Below are positions 11,801-23,905 of a DNA stretch of 62,000 bases, piece after piece. This DNA is from Symbiodinium natans. Its lineage: Eukaryota; Sar; Dinophyceae; Suessiales; Symbiodiniaceae. The notes under the pieces are model-generated. The model made no database searches and was not told where the DNA came from. It worked only from the letters and a program-made list of their open reading frames with translations. The DNA is taken from NCBI GenBank assembly GCA_905221605.1, contig CAJNDS010000802.1:717501-779500 (forward strand), in the 5' to 3' direction. Made by a program: the position numbers and the translations under genes. Positions within the stretch are counted from its first letter, which is position 1; each line of letters opens with the position of its first letter.

Positions 11801-12594
11801 CCCACCCCATAAATTGGCGCCCCAAACCAAGAAGGAGTCGAGCAGTGTCCTACCTTATCTTGCCCAAATAGGTGGGACAGATAGTTAGGTTGTATAGGTT
11901 GTATTTGCTGGTTGATCATGTTTGTGTTGACGCAAGCTGGTTGGACGCATGGTCTTTGCAGTTGGTGCCGCAGTCTTTCTCCGTGCCACCAGCTGTTTTA
12001 GTAGCCATGCTAGATGGCTGCACACTTTGAGGGCCTTGGTGGTGTTCTGTCCATTTGGGCTACTGGCACCAGAACAATTGTAGTAGCTGCGCCGAGGTCA
12101 TGACAGGGGTTTTTTGCAATGCTGCTATACGGAGCGCGGAGCGAGATGCAGAGATGGCGGTGCAGACCCTCCTGATGGACAAGCAGCGCCTCGATGCCCT
12201 TTTGGCGAAATTGTTCAAGAAAATGGACACCGACGGCAGCGGCAAGCTCGACATTGCAAAGTTCGAGACGTACTACCAAGATGATGAAGTCAGAGCAGTT
12301 TTTGAAGCGATTGACCTTGGGGCACATGATGCATGGACGTTCTTCCAAAGTTTAGATTATAACGAAGACCACCAAATCGAAGCGAAGGAGTTTCTAGACG
12401 GCTGTGCAAGACTGCGGGGGCCTGCCAAAGCAGTGGACTTGTTTGCGTTGCGTACCCAAACAGCAAAGATCCGCAAAGAGCTTGCCTTGGTTGCGGCCAA
12501 TCAGAAACACATTCTTGGTGCAATGACAAATGACCAAATGTTCGTGCGAAACTTGGGCACTGGCAAAAAGCCGGGAACCAAGTTGAAACTGTGA
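8802..12594 (+). CDS. Single-domain voltage-gated cation channel with EF-hand tail (paralogue 2)
   Basis: Two exons, 8802-9962 and 12097-12594, are separated by a 2134-bp GC-AG intron with AG|G and give 552 residues. It aligns with the upstream gene along S1-S6: S4 RVVRLTRLTRIVRVFRLAR, pore LFMSISGGLSWNEA, and the same junction (ALLN then VMTGVFC). The C-terminal EF-hands begin DTDGSGKL (position 12 is K rather than E) and DYNEDHQI (complete). Unlike paralogue 1, the linker QRLDALLAKLF before the first EF-hand is uninterrupted. The start at 8802 was preferred to an in-frame codon at 8658 because the extra 48 residues are translated from the (TA)n tract. Tandem duplication with paralogue 1 is clear. 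Function is as for that gene: a tetrameric cation channel modulated by calcium is likely, selectivity unknown. Confidence 0.85.
9963..12096 (+). other. Large GC-AG intron of channel paralogue 2
   Basis: It has no supported exon. Hydrophobic open frames at 10514-10987 and 11057-11620 come from degenerate internal repeats (variants of TTGATGCTGTTGCTTT and CGTTGCTTTCAC) and a C-rich tract at 10715-10760. G- and C-rich runs are common between 11560 and 11660. Confidence 0.5.
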
Positions 12595-13694
12595 AGCTTC
12601 GTGCGCCGTGGATCTGACAAAGGCCGTTTGTGCATTTGTCATATTTTGTCACGGTGGAACCATGGTTCGAAACCTTTTGACTGGGCCACCATCACCACGA
12701 GCAATGGCAGGATGCGTCGAATGTTTTGCGAGATGCAGTTGGCAGCTTCATCGTAGCAATGTGATATACACGTATGTTTTGCATGGCCGATCGCGGTCGG
12801 GCATCCACTCAGAAATCATAACGCCGCTGCACAACGCGGGCAGCGAGGACGGACGCAAAACGAGCGACCGTGCACAGGCAAAAAAGTTTCTTTGCATTGC
12901 CCATTATAGTTTGCAGGCTGTTTGCAGGGTTTGGTCCGGCATGGTCCGGCGCAACAGCACAACCAGTTGATCAGTCTCAAGCCTGTGTGGGCAGCATTGC
13001 CAAAGGCACATTCCAAGATTCAGCAGTATCAACTCTGCCGCCCACGTACTGAACTGATTGATGTAAGCGAACCTGGATCTCTAGCTAAACATAGCAGACG
13101 ACGTCGCGTTACTGCTTGCAATGTGGTTTCCATCTTGCAGTACTGGGTGACCCAGCATGGCACATCATCTTGTCGACTCCGTGCCGAAGCATCTTCGCTT
13201 CAGCCCTGGTGGCGGAAGCACTCGAAATTTGCTGCTGCGAAACATATCAACAGGACTCGCTGGACTTAAACGGCCACTGAAGTGCTTTACGGTATGTAAT
13301 CGCGTTTCGTTTTTTCGTGTTTTTTTTCTAATGTTCATAGCCTGCAGCCTTCAACAAGCGCGTAAGCTGCTCATAGCTGCTCACCAAATCCGCAAACTAT
13401 GGCGTCAGGCTGACCCTATGTTTCTTGTGACATTGCCTCTGGCCTTGAGGAGATCTTCCTTTGCGAATAGAGCCTCCGGGGCCACCCTTCACTGTATCTG
13501 TGGGGTCCGAGCATTTGGGCAAGAATTTCGTGCTCGAGGCTGGCGCGTGGCATTCTTAGAGTTGCAGCTTGACTCCTGCGATCTGGCCGTGTTCGACGAA
13601 AGAGATATCGACAGCACGAGTTTGACTGAGGACCTTAGCTTTCAGAATCGCAATCGGCTCGTCTCCTCCAGACAGCGGCGTTGCATGTGACTTT
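12595..13694. other. Spacer downstream of the channel pair
   Basis: No supported gene. An open frame at 13157-13690 (+) ends in a stretch that reads like protein (GWRVAFLELQLDSCDLAVFD), but the antisense frame there is also open, and no splice sites settle it. Confidence 0.3.
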
Positions 13695-14986
13695 TTGACG
13701 GTGCACATTGAATGTTCTCCACCGCTACTGATCGATGTTGTCTCGGCTTCCGACGCTACACCCAGTGATGAGATCGCCAGCCTAATCAGGCACGAAGTCG
13801 AGAAATACAAGATACAATGCATCGCAGTCGCAGCATGTACAACAGCAGCTTTGGCGCAGATGCTTTTTCGTTGCTGTGCGTCAGGGCCTCGGCACAGCAA
13901 CGAAGCTTGCAGCAGAGCAGCACTGGCAACACGTAACTCCGGCTGAAAAGAGCTTCTGGCACAGTGGCAGTAAGTTCCTTTGAGCTGTGACAATACTTAT
14001 TATTGCTGATCATTGCTGATTTTAATCATGAGGCCAGAGGCTGTCTTCATCAAACCTGGGGATGCAGAGGAACAGGCCGTCCCTGCAGCACTGCTGGAGT
14101 TCCTGGGGGAGGCATCGCGAGAACATCGGAGAATGGGACGTGAACGGCTTAACTTAGTGCTTGTTCTTGAAGTTGCTCTATGTTTCTGTGGCCACTCTGG
14201 CCAGGAACCGAGCGCTGCAGCACTGCGCAACTGCCAAAGAACATCTGCCGGAGTCCCCAGTGCGAGTGTTTGAGCCTTCGTTGTGAGACTCAGTGGCAGC
14301 CATTTTCTGTTCAACTTCGCAGGTGGTTAGGCCAGCATCGCGGCCAGACACGCCCGACTCCGGGCGAGGACACGCAATCAAACCCAATCCCTTTGAGCAC
14401 GATGACCCTGATCGCCAGTGTTGCATACACGCTCTGTGTGAGTTTTGTGTGGAAGTCGACTCCCCCGTACTGCTTTGCATTTGAAGAGCTTTAGGTCGTG
14501 ATTTGCCACCCGCTGTTTTCAGCTTCGTTTCATTGACAGGCGCTTACCCGGACGCAGCTTGTCTTCATTGGCTTCGTTTTCCCATCTCTTTGCTACTTCT
14601 GCTCGCCCCAAGCTCCAGGCACCCCCGGATTTCGATGACCGCCCGCCCACACCAAGTCCAGACGCTCGGACGAAGCATGCCCCGACGTCTGCAGAATCGC
14701 TTAACTCTTAAACGTACCGATTTCTGGCAGGGCGGCCCATACCTGAGTCAGAGCATGGCAAAGATGCTCCCTAGCCCTGGTTCCGATGTACAGCCTTTCG
14801 ATTTACCATGTTCCTGGTTCTGCCAATCTGCACTCCAACTTTCAGTGCCCTGCTGAAGCTGTTGAAGCTGTTAAGGAGGGATTTCAGCAGCTGCCAGTGC
14901 CACCTCCACGACCACAAGCCTGCGAAAACGGCCAGGCCGGACATGGCCTGAACATGCCTGACAACCTTTACGAAATGGGGCTTTAA
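13695..14986 (+). CDS. Unidentified + strand gene, set of candidate exons
   Basis: Several protein-like segments lie in a row on the + strand. They are 13695-13890 (around DVVSASDATPSDEIASLIRH), 14030-14155 (RPEAVFIKPGDAEEQAVPAA, charged helix after it), 14323-14417 (AG|GTG acceptor, GT donor, ending PNPFEHDDPDRQ), a segment near 14620-14815 open in two frames, and 14860-14986 (FQQLPVPPPRPQACENG, ending at a stop). The exon at 14323-14417 is best supported, with phase 0 in and phase 2 out. Joins between the others were not resolved. The product is acidic and proline-rich towards the C-terminus. No family is recognised, and this could be one gene or parts of two. Confidence 0.3.
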
Positions 14987-17900
14987 GAGGCTCAAAAAGA
15001 AACCATTGCTAAGCCAGATGATACCCTCAGAGGGCTTATGACTTGCCTCAGGTGCCCAATTTTGCCCAAGAATCCTCGGGGGCTTGGGTTCTCGTTTAGG
15101 GTTCCCAAACGAAGGGGGCTGTGAGGATTGTGGGAGGGGCAGGGGACGGGGGGGGGACAGGAGGGACCGCTGATTGCGATGGGCTTGGTTTTTGGGTTCC
15201 GGCTCGGCCTTGTTTAAAGGTCTCAGTATGACCGTTCACCATCGCTCACCCTAAGTTTGTCCCGACCCTGTTTAATTGGAGAAGTATTACATGAATATCC
15301 CAAAGCTTGGAACAATCAGGCCTTGTTGTAGCTGTTCCCGTTAGGATGCAAGGGTGTATCACCGCAGTTCTATGCCAAAGACCGCAAACTTGAAAGATCG
15401 AGTTTCAGGTCTCGGCGTGGGAAGAAAAGCCAGACGAGGGGTCGCTTCTCCCTCAAACGACCACGGCGGCTGTGCAGCCTCCAGAAGTCGTGCTGCCGCT
15501 GAAAATGGCAAGAAGTGTTTGGTAATGTTCGGCACGCTCTTGTTTGTTTACAAAGTTAGTACCCGAGTAATGAGACCCACCATCCTGGCAGCTCTTTGCA
15601 GGCTCCCACCGCACACTTGACGCCGGCAGAAGCTACTAGAATCGCTGCCATGCGGGCGAAAGGTCTGCTGCAAGAATCCCAGCCACGGAGGCTCATTTGC
15701 ACTAACGCAATCAGACGGTGTTACAGGGGCTCCGCTTTCATTCATTAGCTTCGGTGCCGCCCAGGCCTAGCAACAGCAGCAAGCGCACAACTTTTCCGAC
15801 CGCAGACACTGTCGAGCCGCCGCGCCCAGCTGGCTACGAGGAGCAGGCATCGCACGTTTCAGCTGTGTGTTTGGCATGATGCTGCCTGGTGGCCTAGGGC
15901 CTAGTGGTTGGTGTTTGCTTCGTTTAGCAACGAAGCATGCCACATGGCTACAGATGCACGCAGTCCGCATCAGGACCTCTTCTATGTCGCCGGGGCCGGC
16001 TGGTGCGACATTTACGGCCGAGCTGTGGGAGCGACAGCGGTGTCCCCCACCAGCTCTGCAAAGTCTTCACCAGCTCGTGCTGCCCGCATTCCGTGGTCGG
16101 CCTGCACATCCATAGTGCATGGAGTAGCATGTTTTCCAGCAGCGTCGGCTAAACACACAAAGACTGCTGCACTTTTGAGGCCACCTATGGCCAAGGCAGC
16201 CCCAAAAACTAGAGACGAGCAGCAAGCTGCCTGGGCCAACCGATTGCACATGAGTCTGCGCTGATATACGCACTTGAGGCAGCTTGTCTTGCAAGTTTAT
16301 ATAAGTTGCAAAATCAGAACAAAACTAAGGATGCGATCCCCGGCGTTTGAGTTGACAGCAACGCTCCACTGACCACAAAAAGAGAGTGCCCATCATCTGC
16401 GCAAGCCGGCTTTGTAGGAGCTTGGGGTCTCTGCTGCCTCCTGCAGCTTGGGAAGTTGCGGAGGCTCATGGGCCAAGCATGCGTCAATCATCCTTGCAAT
16501 AAGGTGGAGGGCGGCAGTTCCACGCAGGAGGAGAGGCGTGGTCGCCAAAGGAGAATGACCCTGTATGTTGGTAAGTGTGAGTCGCCCTGCTATGCTCGCT
16601 TGACATGTGATGCTTTCTTTTCGCGGCTTGCGCATGCGCCTGCTGGCAGCATACAATACAGGCCCTGCCATGAGTCCCCTGCAGCACCGGAGAAGGCTCG
16701 ACCGCAATGGAAGATGCACGAGCAACTGCTTTGACCGCGAACGTGTGCTTGAGGCGTTAAAGCATCTCAAAGCATGTCAGGCCACTCTCAGTTCCACAGC
16801 GGACAAAGACATGACGGAGCCGAAGGCCAACAATGCCTGACATCTCTGCTGGCATCCTCATGGCTGAATCTTGCAATACTGTAAGCCTTGTAAGGGTGTC
16901 ATGCTGCAGACGTTGGTGCAACAAGCAAAACAGCCCAATCCAATCCAGCAGAACTACCGGCAGCAACACCATAGGTCATAGGTTCCAAATGCGAATATAG
17001 CTCTTAAACTTGCAACTTGCAGTTCTCAAGCATCACTGAGCCGACGCTGCAGCTGAAAACTGGCACGGCAATCCACAGCAATGCCCACCTTGGATGCCAC
17101 CTGGGAAGCTTTGCCGCCGGAGTCCGCTGAGCAACTTGCCTGAAACATCCTGAAAACTGGGCTGACGCACGCAGACTCTCGCCTTGTTCCCACCAGATCT
17201 CCCCCTGGAATCACCTGGACAACTGACCGAGGATCCGGCCACCATCACCAAACTGGCGTCGCTACACGCACCGCGCGGAGTCACCTCGAAATGGTCGCTA
17301 CGAAGCTTCATCAACTCCCTCGCCGAGGTTGTGAGCTTGCATCCAGTTTGACTATCAATCTACTCTGCCGTATTTCTGCCACGTGTTCGGACCTGGCTTT
17401 GTAAGACTTTTGTAAGCCTGGGCAAAACTTGACAGGAGAAGCACGGACAGGCTGCTTGCGCCGCCGAGCTGCCCGTTGGCAACACGACCATGGAGGAGGG
17501 GATTAACGTGTAGAGAAGCGAAGCGCGCGCCGCGATGTGTTCGTGCACTTAATGGTCGAAGGCGCTGTTCCCTTCCTATATGGGACGTGGAGAACATTCG
17601 CACGAGGCGTGGATCACAGAAGAGCATCCGTACGGCAACAGCACGCATCGCGCATCAAGGGTGAATGATCAAATAGTGAGGACGATCGGTATAAGCAGCA
17701 AATAAAGCATTAGGACAGTTGGTCGACACGCTGTGGAAGTGGGAATTTTCATGTTCTCCATCTCTGCTTGGCGTGAATGAATGATCTCTGCCTTTATCCC
17801 GCAACTGTACTCCTCTTTTGGCATTTCGCCTGCAATAACGCCAGCCATCTCGCTGTGGCCATGCTCCGCTTTTGCAGGCTACGTTGCGCTGCCTATGGCG

Positions 17901-18120
17901 GACCCTCCGAAAAAGTGATGGAACGCACCTTCCTTACGATGGCTCACATGCAAGTGTTGGCTCCTTCAGGCTGTGAATTTCTGAGTTCCGACCTGCTGCC
18001 AGCAAGGATTGCAGCAGAAATTGGATGTGGAAAGAAGAGGCCTGCACCATGCTCTCGTCACTCATCGGGTGACATTCCCCCATTGCCCCATTAAGCTTGC
18101 ACTAGCCTCTGCTCGGAGGC
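14987..18120. other. Unassigned
   Basis: About 3.1 kb with no gene I can support. Short TTTAGGG-like and GGGCTTGGG-like tracts occur near 15080-15230, including a G11 run near 15150. CCTAGGGCCTAG-type short repeats are at 15885-15905. A + strand frame at 16671-16840 (ending STADKDMTEPKANNA) is weakly protein-like. Confidence 0.35.
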
Positions 18121-18429
18121 TTGTTGAGCTCCGAGCAACTTCGTCGAGTTGTGCGCCTCAAGATGCGCATCCCTGCATGCAATGTCTCGGACAGAGATCT
18201 GGCCAGCATCTTCCACATGTGGCCCGGTGGCAGACGAAGATTCGAGGACCCTGGCGGATCACGTACTTCACATGTGACCGGAGCCGTCAAAAACAAAGCA
18301 TCCGTCAGGTTGGATTTTGAAGATGCGGACGTTGTGCGCGTGAGCAGCTTGACTGAGAGCAACACATATGGCAGGCTTTCGGTGCCACCTCCAGATGTTG
18401 GTTTGCTTGACTTTGCCTTCCCACCTTAG
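18121..18429 (+). CDS. Candidate exon, unidentified
   Basis: A 102-codon open frame begins MLSSEQLRRVVRLKMRIPAC and ends in an acidic, proline-containing tail (SVPPPDVGLLDFAFPP) before a TAG. The codon pattern and lack of low complexity suggest coding. No domain is recognised and no splice partner was found. Confidence 0.25.
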   Translation: MLSSEQLRRVVRLKMRIPACNVSDRDLASIFHMWPGGRRRFEDPGGSRTSHVTGAVKNKASVRLDFEDADVVRVSSLTESNTYGRLSVPPPDVGLLDFAFPP

Positions 18430-18664
18430 CCAATCTCAGCCACAATCAACTTAATTGGGCAGGATTTGCTGCTTATCCTTTGCGCTAGGCCCCCCTGCAC
18501 CACAGCTCAGAGTCAAGTTCCCTTCAAAAGGTCACAGTCACGAAAGCTAGCTCTGTGGAGCTGGCGGGAGTTGTCGTTTACCCATGCACTGGTATTCACC
18601 TTGTTAAGAAGCTTCCAGGGAAAAAAAGGGTTCCACACCTTAACAGGTCCGAAACCCAAGACTT

Positions 18665-18880
18665 AAGGTGGGGGTTGGGGGGGGGGGGGGCCCCCCCCCC
18701 CCCTCACCTCACCATGAAGCATTTTCGAAGGATAAGGTGCCCCCCCCCCCCCCTCCTTTAAGGTGGTTGCGTGTGGGATAAGGTAGGGGGGGCGGGGGCC
18801 CCCCCCCTACCACCTTCAGGTCCCCCCCCCCCACAAGGTCCCCCCCCACCCCACCCCAAGGTCCTCCCCCGCCCCCCACA
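18665..18880. repeat. Poly-G/poly-C minisatellite block
   Basis: Runs of 8-15 G or C separated by AAGGT. A G run is followed directly by a C run near 18672-18702, forming a perfect GC hairpin. Further units read AAGGTCCCCCCC. Such tracts are hard to sequence, so exact lengths are uncertain. Confidence 0.85.
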
Positions 18881-20455
18881 GTCACCATGCTCTGAAGGTC
18901 TGTGGTACTTTGCAGAGGTCGTACTGAACAGAGCGTCCCTGTACCTAAACTTCGTTTGCGACACGGGGTTCCAGCGGGGGAAGCAAGGGGGCTGAAGGAG
19001 TTTAGGGCTTCAGATTTCGAGTTTAGGGGTCTTCGATCTTACCTGACTAACCGGTTGAGTCTCTACATGGACTCAATCGTGCTTGTTATGCATGCCACCC
19101 CCCTGCGGTGACTAGCTTTCGTAGCCCCTTCTCAAGTATCATGATGTCTTCTCTGCTTAGACATTCGAGGGTTCAGCTGAAACTCAGGTGATTTCGTGGA
19201 TTTCGTATTGGCAGACGGGCACCATGGACCTTTCTCATCAGTCAAGCAGAAGTCAATGGCAGCACCTTGGATCTGATGGGGCCAAATAGATGAATCGCAA
19301 GCAGTTGTTGTTTCTTACCAACTGCTTTTCCTTGTCTTTCTCATTGTTTTCTTTTGGTTCATACCATTTTCGGAGACCATTTTTTGTATAATAGCTTGAC
19401 AGCTTGACAACTTCTATCAACAGAAGTAGCGGTCGACTTGCGTGAAGTGAAATTGGTAACAACTGCGGGTTGCCAGCACCATGTCTGTCCGATCTGAAAG
19501 TTTTACGCCTGAACATGTCCAAGCTCGCCCGTGTGCAAACACGTGCATGCCAGTGAGGCGAACTTCTCGGACACCCGCTCCACCAGCGCAACTAGACTGA
19601 CTGCTTCGGGAAGCACGGGAACTCTGGAGGCTCAACTGCACCTATACAAATGGTTGAGATTGGTTGAGTATGGTTCAGTACTGGGATGAATGAAAGAGCA
19701 GCACCATGCAGCCGATGCGGACGCCGAGCAATCAGCCAAGCCATGGCCGCGCGTCCGGACTACGAAGCTAGGACAGGGCGGGATCATCTAGCCGCATCTA
19801 GCCATCCACGCTCACGTGCCAAGGAGGCTGCGAGTTTCAGTCCAATGCGTTCAAGGTCTGCTTCGCCTGCAGCGGATTCCATCAAGGCAGTGTCTGTCAG
19901 TTTTGACGTTCAGTCCAGGACAGTGAGACAGCAGCTTTCGAAGGATCTCACTACAAGGTTTCCTTCGCGCACGAGACTGCAGGCAGAGCTCTGTGAGAGG
20001 TTGTCCTGGGCATGCTGCTCACATGCTGCGGCAGAAATTGGCATAGCTGTAGATGTGACCTAGGCGGCAGGCAGCTACACGCTGTATCCTGGCAACCGCC
20101 AGGAGTTGACCTTTAATGAGCCCGCCGTGAGCACAAGAGGAACGATTGAGGACCAAGTGCTTGCGGCATGCAGCGCGGCAGCACATGACTGAAACGCGAC
20201 AGTTCTTGCCAACACTTTGACACACAAAGTCCCTTTCAGAAGTTGCGCGTCCCACGGCCCATGCATGCGTAAGCTCGAACATCCACAGAACTCTCACAAT
20301 CTCGGGCCATGCGTTCCGCAGAGCAGCTGAGGCCAACGAGGTGACGTGGCCAGGCCGTGGAGCGCAAAAGGGAGAGCGGAGTATGCGAGGGGAGAGCTAA
20401 CTAAGGCTGGAGTGAAGTACCTGTGAGGCTGCGCAGGTTGCTCGTACCACAACGT
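18881..20455. other. Unassigned stretch before the ankyrin locus
   Basis: Only one frame stands out: 19686-20063 (+), ATG-started, with a serine-rich N-terminus (around RSRSASPAADSIKAVSVSFD) and a helical C-terminus. It could be a 5' exon of the ankyrin-repeat locus, but no junction was found. Confidence 0.25.
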
Positions 20456-21770
20456 GGAATGGAGGGGCCACTAACACCTGAGTTGGGCGGCGCTTGTGTT
20501 CACCTGGCAGCGGGACTCGGCCACACTGCCTGCTGTGATCTCCTCCTGCGAGCCCACGCGAACCCCGAAAGCCGGGACCACAACGGAGCAACTCTGCTGG
20601 CTCGTGCTGCTCTCTACGGCCACACAGAGCTTGCACAGCAACTTTGGCTTTACTTGTGGAAACGCGTGGTTCAACACACAGAGAGAAGTAGCGTAGACAA
20701 CAGACAGAGCTGCTGAGGCTCCTCCTGAAACAGTGGCGTGCGAACCCACTCGATGCCGACATTATGGGCAGGAATGCTGTGCACGTAGCCTGTCTCAATG
20801 ACATAAGAGACTCGGCCTGACAACCCAGCGTTCTGCGATAAGGTCTGTCACATCTGCAAGCACCCGCTTCAAATGGAAATTGTGTAAGCTGTAACTGTAA
20901 GCAGCTGTAGGAATGGTGCAGCTGTTGGCCGCGCACACGCCATCTGCGATCCATGCCAGGGATGCAGCGGGCAGGAGATGCAGTGGACATGCATTGCTCA
21001 ATTTTGCTCTCAATCAAGTTGTGCGGGGGAAGTCAGGCATTCCCACCCAAAAGGGTATGCGCAGTGCACCAAAGTGCACTGTTGTCGGCATGAGGACATG
21101 AACGTAGCCATTCAGCCATGCTGCTGAAGGAGCTGCTTCTTCTATGCATTGGGAAATCCACGTCAGGAAGTGACACTTGGAGTGCAAAATAGTGCAAACT
21201 AGCATCCATGACTGCGCATTGAAGCCATCGATCGGTTAGCAGCAGCTGGTTCGCGAGGCAAACTCGCATCGTGCAGTTCTTACTGTTCTGCAACAGTGGC
21301 CCAAACGCCGTTGACAACCATGGTCGTACGGCGCCTTGGCTCTTAAGATGAGCTTTCAGTACTTGCACATGTGGCGTTCGGACCTGGTAAAGACTGACGT
21401 GTCGGTAAGGCACTGGCCTACGCAGGGCAGGCAGGCAACCGCGAAGTGGTAAGCCTATTGCTGTCGTGCGGGGCTCGCCCTCGTCGAATGGTACAAGATT
21501 CGGCAAGCGACACTTTACTGGACCCCTGTAGATGTTTCGACTCTTGGCGGCAGGCGTCCAGCTAACAACAGAAGATGAATGGAGCATGATGGAGCATGTA
21601 GAGAGATTCTAAAATCCCTGGGATGCAAGCGACGAGTTTCAACAAGCCCCCGCTTTGCAGGAATGTTCTTCCAGGCAGGCGGTGGCAGTGCCTTACGTAT
21701 ATCTGCTGCAACGGAGTATGGCCGCTATAGACTCATTGTCTTGCATCTGAAATGCAATTTTCTTGGAGTA
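20456..21770 (+). CDS. Ankyrin-repeat protein, fragmentary
   Basis: Ankyrin-type segments appear in order on the + strand in changing frames. They are 20456-20650 (ACVHLAAGLGHTACCDLLL then NGATLLARAALYGHTELAQQ), 20707-20820 (LLKQWRANPLDADIMGRNAV then HVACLND), 20905-21010 (MVQLLAAHTPSAIHARDAAG), 21405-21480 (ALAYAGQAGNREVVSLLLSC), 21510-21575 and 21577-21650 (DGACREILKSLGC). The repeats match the TPLHLAA-GH-LL-GA pattern with substitutions. Ankyrin repeats form protein-binding solenoids. Frame changes could be introns or decay: some segments end in stops soon after the repeat, and splice sites were not resolved, so a pseudogene is possible. The repeat identity is fairly secure; the gene model is not. 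Confidence 0.5.
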
Positions 21771-23050
21771 TGAAAGCGTAGAGAAACGGACGTCGCAGCG
21801 CACCTTGCTTCACAGAAGCACCTTGCAGGAGCGCTTGTGATACTTGCATGCAGCTGGATGCAACGTTGCATCCAGATCGGCCACTGGCATTCAAGGCTCG
21901 CGAAAGCTCAAGAAGTATCATCAAATGTCATCAAGTATCTTGCAACATGCTGCCTGCTCCGAGGTTGGGAGTGCATGGTTTCACCGCCTGTTACTGGATG
22001 TTCCTTTCGTTTTCCCTCACTGTTGAAGTACTACCAAGAACTACTACTTGCTTAAGAGCCCCCCCGAAAACAGCACTGTTCCTCATACGGGCAATGTAGG
22101 GATTATTCTTCTTTGTTTTTGGTGGCTCTCAAACAAATGGTAGAAAAGATAATCCATATTCGAGCGTTTGGCGTTGCATTAATGGCAAACAATTGCAACA
22201 TGCTCACTCGAGTTTTGACACGGGGCTTCTTGCCCATGACGGTGCTCTGGTCGGCAAGGCCGCAGTACAGGTATTGAGGTAAACAGTAGAGGATGTGCAG
22301 GTTCTGGAACTCTCGAGTGTTTTGGGTCTGAAATATGTCGGTGGCCTTCCGCATCCTGCATCCGGAACAGCATGGTGATCAACAATGTCCGATTGCCCAT
22401 AGCTCAATAATGCCCGAAATGGAAATCTATAGTCACATGTGAGTGAAGTTGTTCGAACTCATTATGCTGCACAAAGTTGAGCACGGGCACGTCTAGCAAT
22501 AAGTAGTGAACTGGACGAACCAAGACTTTGTGCTGCTTTGCCTGCCATGTGCGAGCGCCAAGCCCCCAAGCCGCCCAAGCCCGCCAATCCCCACCGAAAC
22601 GGCCCCCCGAAACAACGGCCAAAGCCATATTGCTAAGGTTCAGCATTTACATAACGTTACTTTTTGCGCCATGTCCTATTTTGCTTCTTGCTTTCTGCTA
22701 CATGGCTGTTTGGAAGTTTTGTTTAGAGCTTAGAGCTCTAGAGGCAAAGGGGGCTTTCTCGCAACAATTTCTGCAATTTATGTGCCTTAAAGCCCACATG
22801 CCGGACCACACAAAAGCAGGACTGTTGATAGCCACGCAGTTCACAACCTACTGCAACTAACAGACGGGGCCAGGTTCGTGACTCTTTGTGTGGTCGATCG
22901 ACATGCCGAGAGACGATTTGCTTGCTGCGTGATTCTTGTCCTGCTTCTTCCAGCGAATCGGCATGCTGCAGATTGTACTGACGGCAGCAGTCCGGATGCA
23001 GGCCCACACTGTGATAGATGTCATGCTGCACAGGGCGAGTCTACACAGCT
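21771..23050. other. Unassigned
   Basis: No supported feature. Several overlapping + frames at 21837-22099 and 22506-22860 have no splice support. A direct repeat TGCAGCTGGATGCAACGTTGC/GCATCC near 21845-21875 is only a local echo. Confidence 0.3.
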
Positions 23051-23197
23051 GCTCACACTGCTGGAAGCGATGGCCACGATGCCGCGCCAGAATTTACCGG
23101 CGGAAACCTCCAGCAACTTGCCTTCTTGGTGAACATCGTGCGAGGGCGCAAGCATATGCAAGTGATCTCAGGAGAGCTGTTCAAAGCCTTTGGCTGA
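23051..23197 (+). CDS. Candidate terminal exon, unidentified
   Basis: A frame ending at TGA 23195-23197 contains a coherent segment from DAAPEFTGG through NLQQLAFLVNIVRGRKHMQV to GELFKAFG. A second + frame (STQLLTLLEAMATMPR) is open over the first third, so the exon start is uncertain. It could be the 3' end of the ankyrin locus. No family is recognised. Confidence 0.3.
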   Translation, partial: AHTAGSDGHDAAPEFTGGNLQQLAFLVNIVRGRKHMQVISGELFKAFG

Positions 23198-23905
23198 TGA
23201 GGGGCTTGCAGACACATGCGTACACACCAAAAAGTTTCTTGTAGGTTGTGAAGACTACGAAGAACTGTTTAATTAGTTCAGGTAAGTCATGCTGCAAATT
23301 GCGGAGTAGACAGTTGAAGCCAGAGGCTTGCTGCAAGCTCCGTGAAGTGTGCCACTTGTACAGTGCTACGCTTGGCCTTGCAAACTTGAACCTGAAGTGG
23401 TGCTACATGATGCGACTTCAAGAACAACGACCAACAATACCAGTGCTACTACTGTAGGCAGAGTGGCTTCAATTGCAAGGTTCGTGTAGAGGCACGTTGC
23501 AGTCCTCTTGCGGCTGTTTGCCGCTCTCACATTGCACAGCGGACGCCCAGGCGCTTAGGTGACCAGAGCGAACACAGTAGAAAACCTCTGCCAGAACGGT
23601 CCCCAGTAGTGCCCAAGGATTCCTTTGGTAGAGAGGGTCGATTGGTCACCCCACTTGCTTGCTTGGAACTCAGCACATCCTCGAATCGCCAACTTTAACA
23701 CCGCACTCAGCCACTGACCTAATCTTGGTGATAGCCTCTGTGCATCACATTCCTATCTTGTTTGTTATTGTTTTAATTCGGCTATCACCTCGCCCGGGTC
23801 TCATGTACTCTTTCGCCTCGGGCCTCGGGTCCCCCCCGCCCACAGAATCCGGAGAACAACCCTGGAGTGCCCAATCTCAGATGATCCCTACGGTTTAGTC
23901 TGGCG
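23198..23905. other. Spacer upstream of the TPR gene
   Basis: No supported feature. The last hundred bases are C-rich (CCCCCCCGCCC at about 23830) and lead to the likely start at 23906. Confidence 0.35.
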
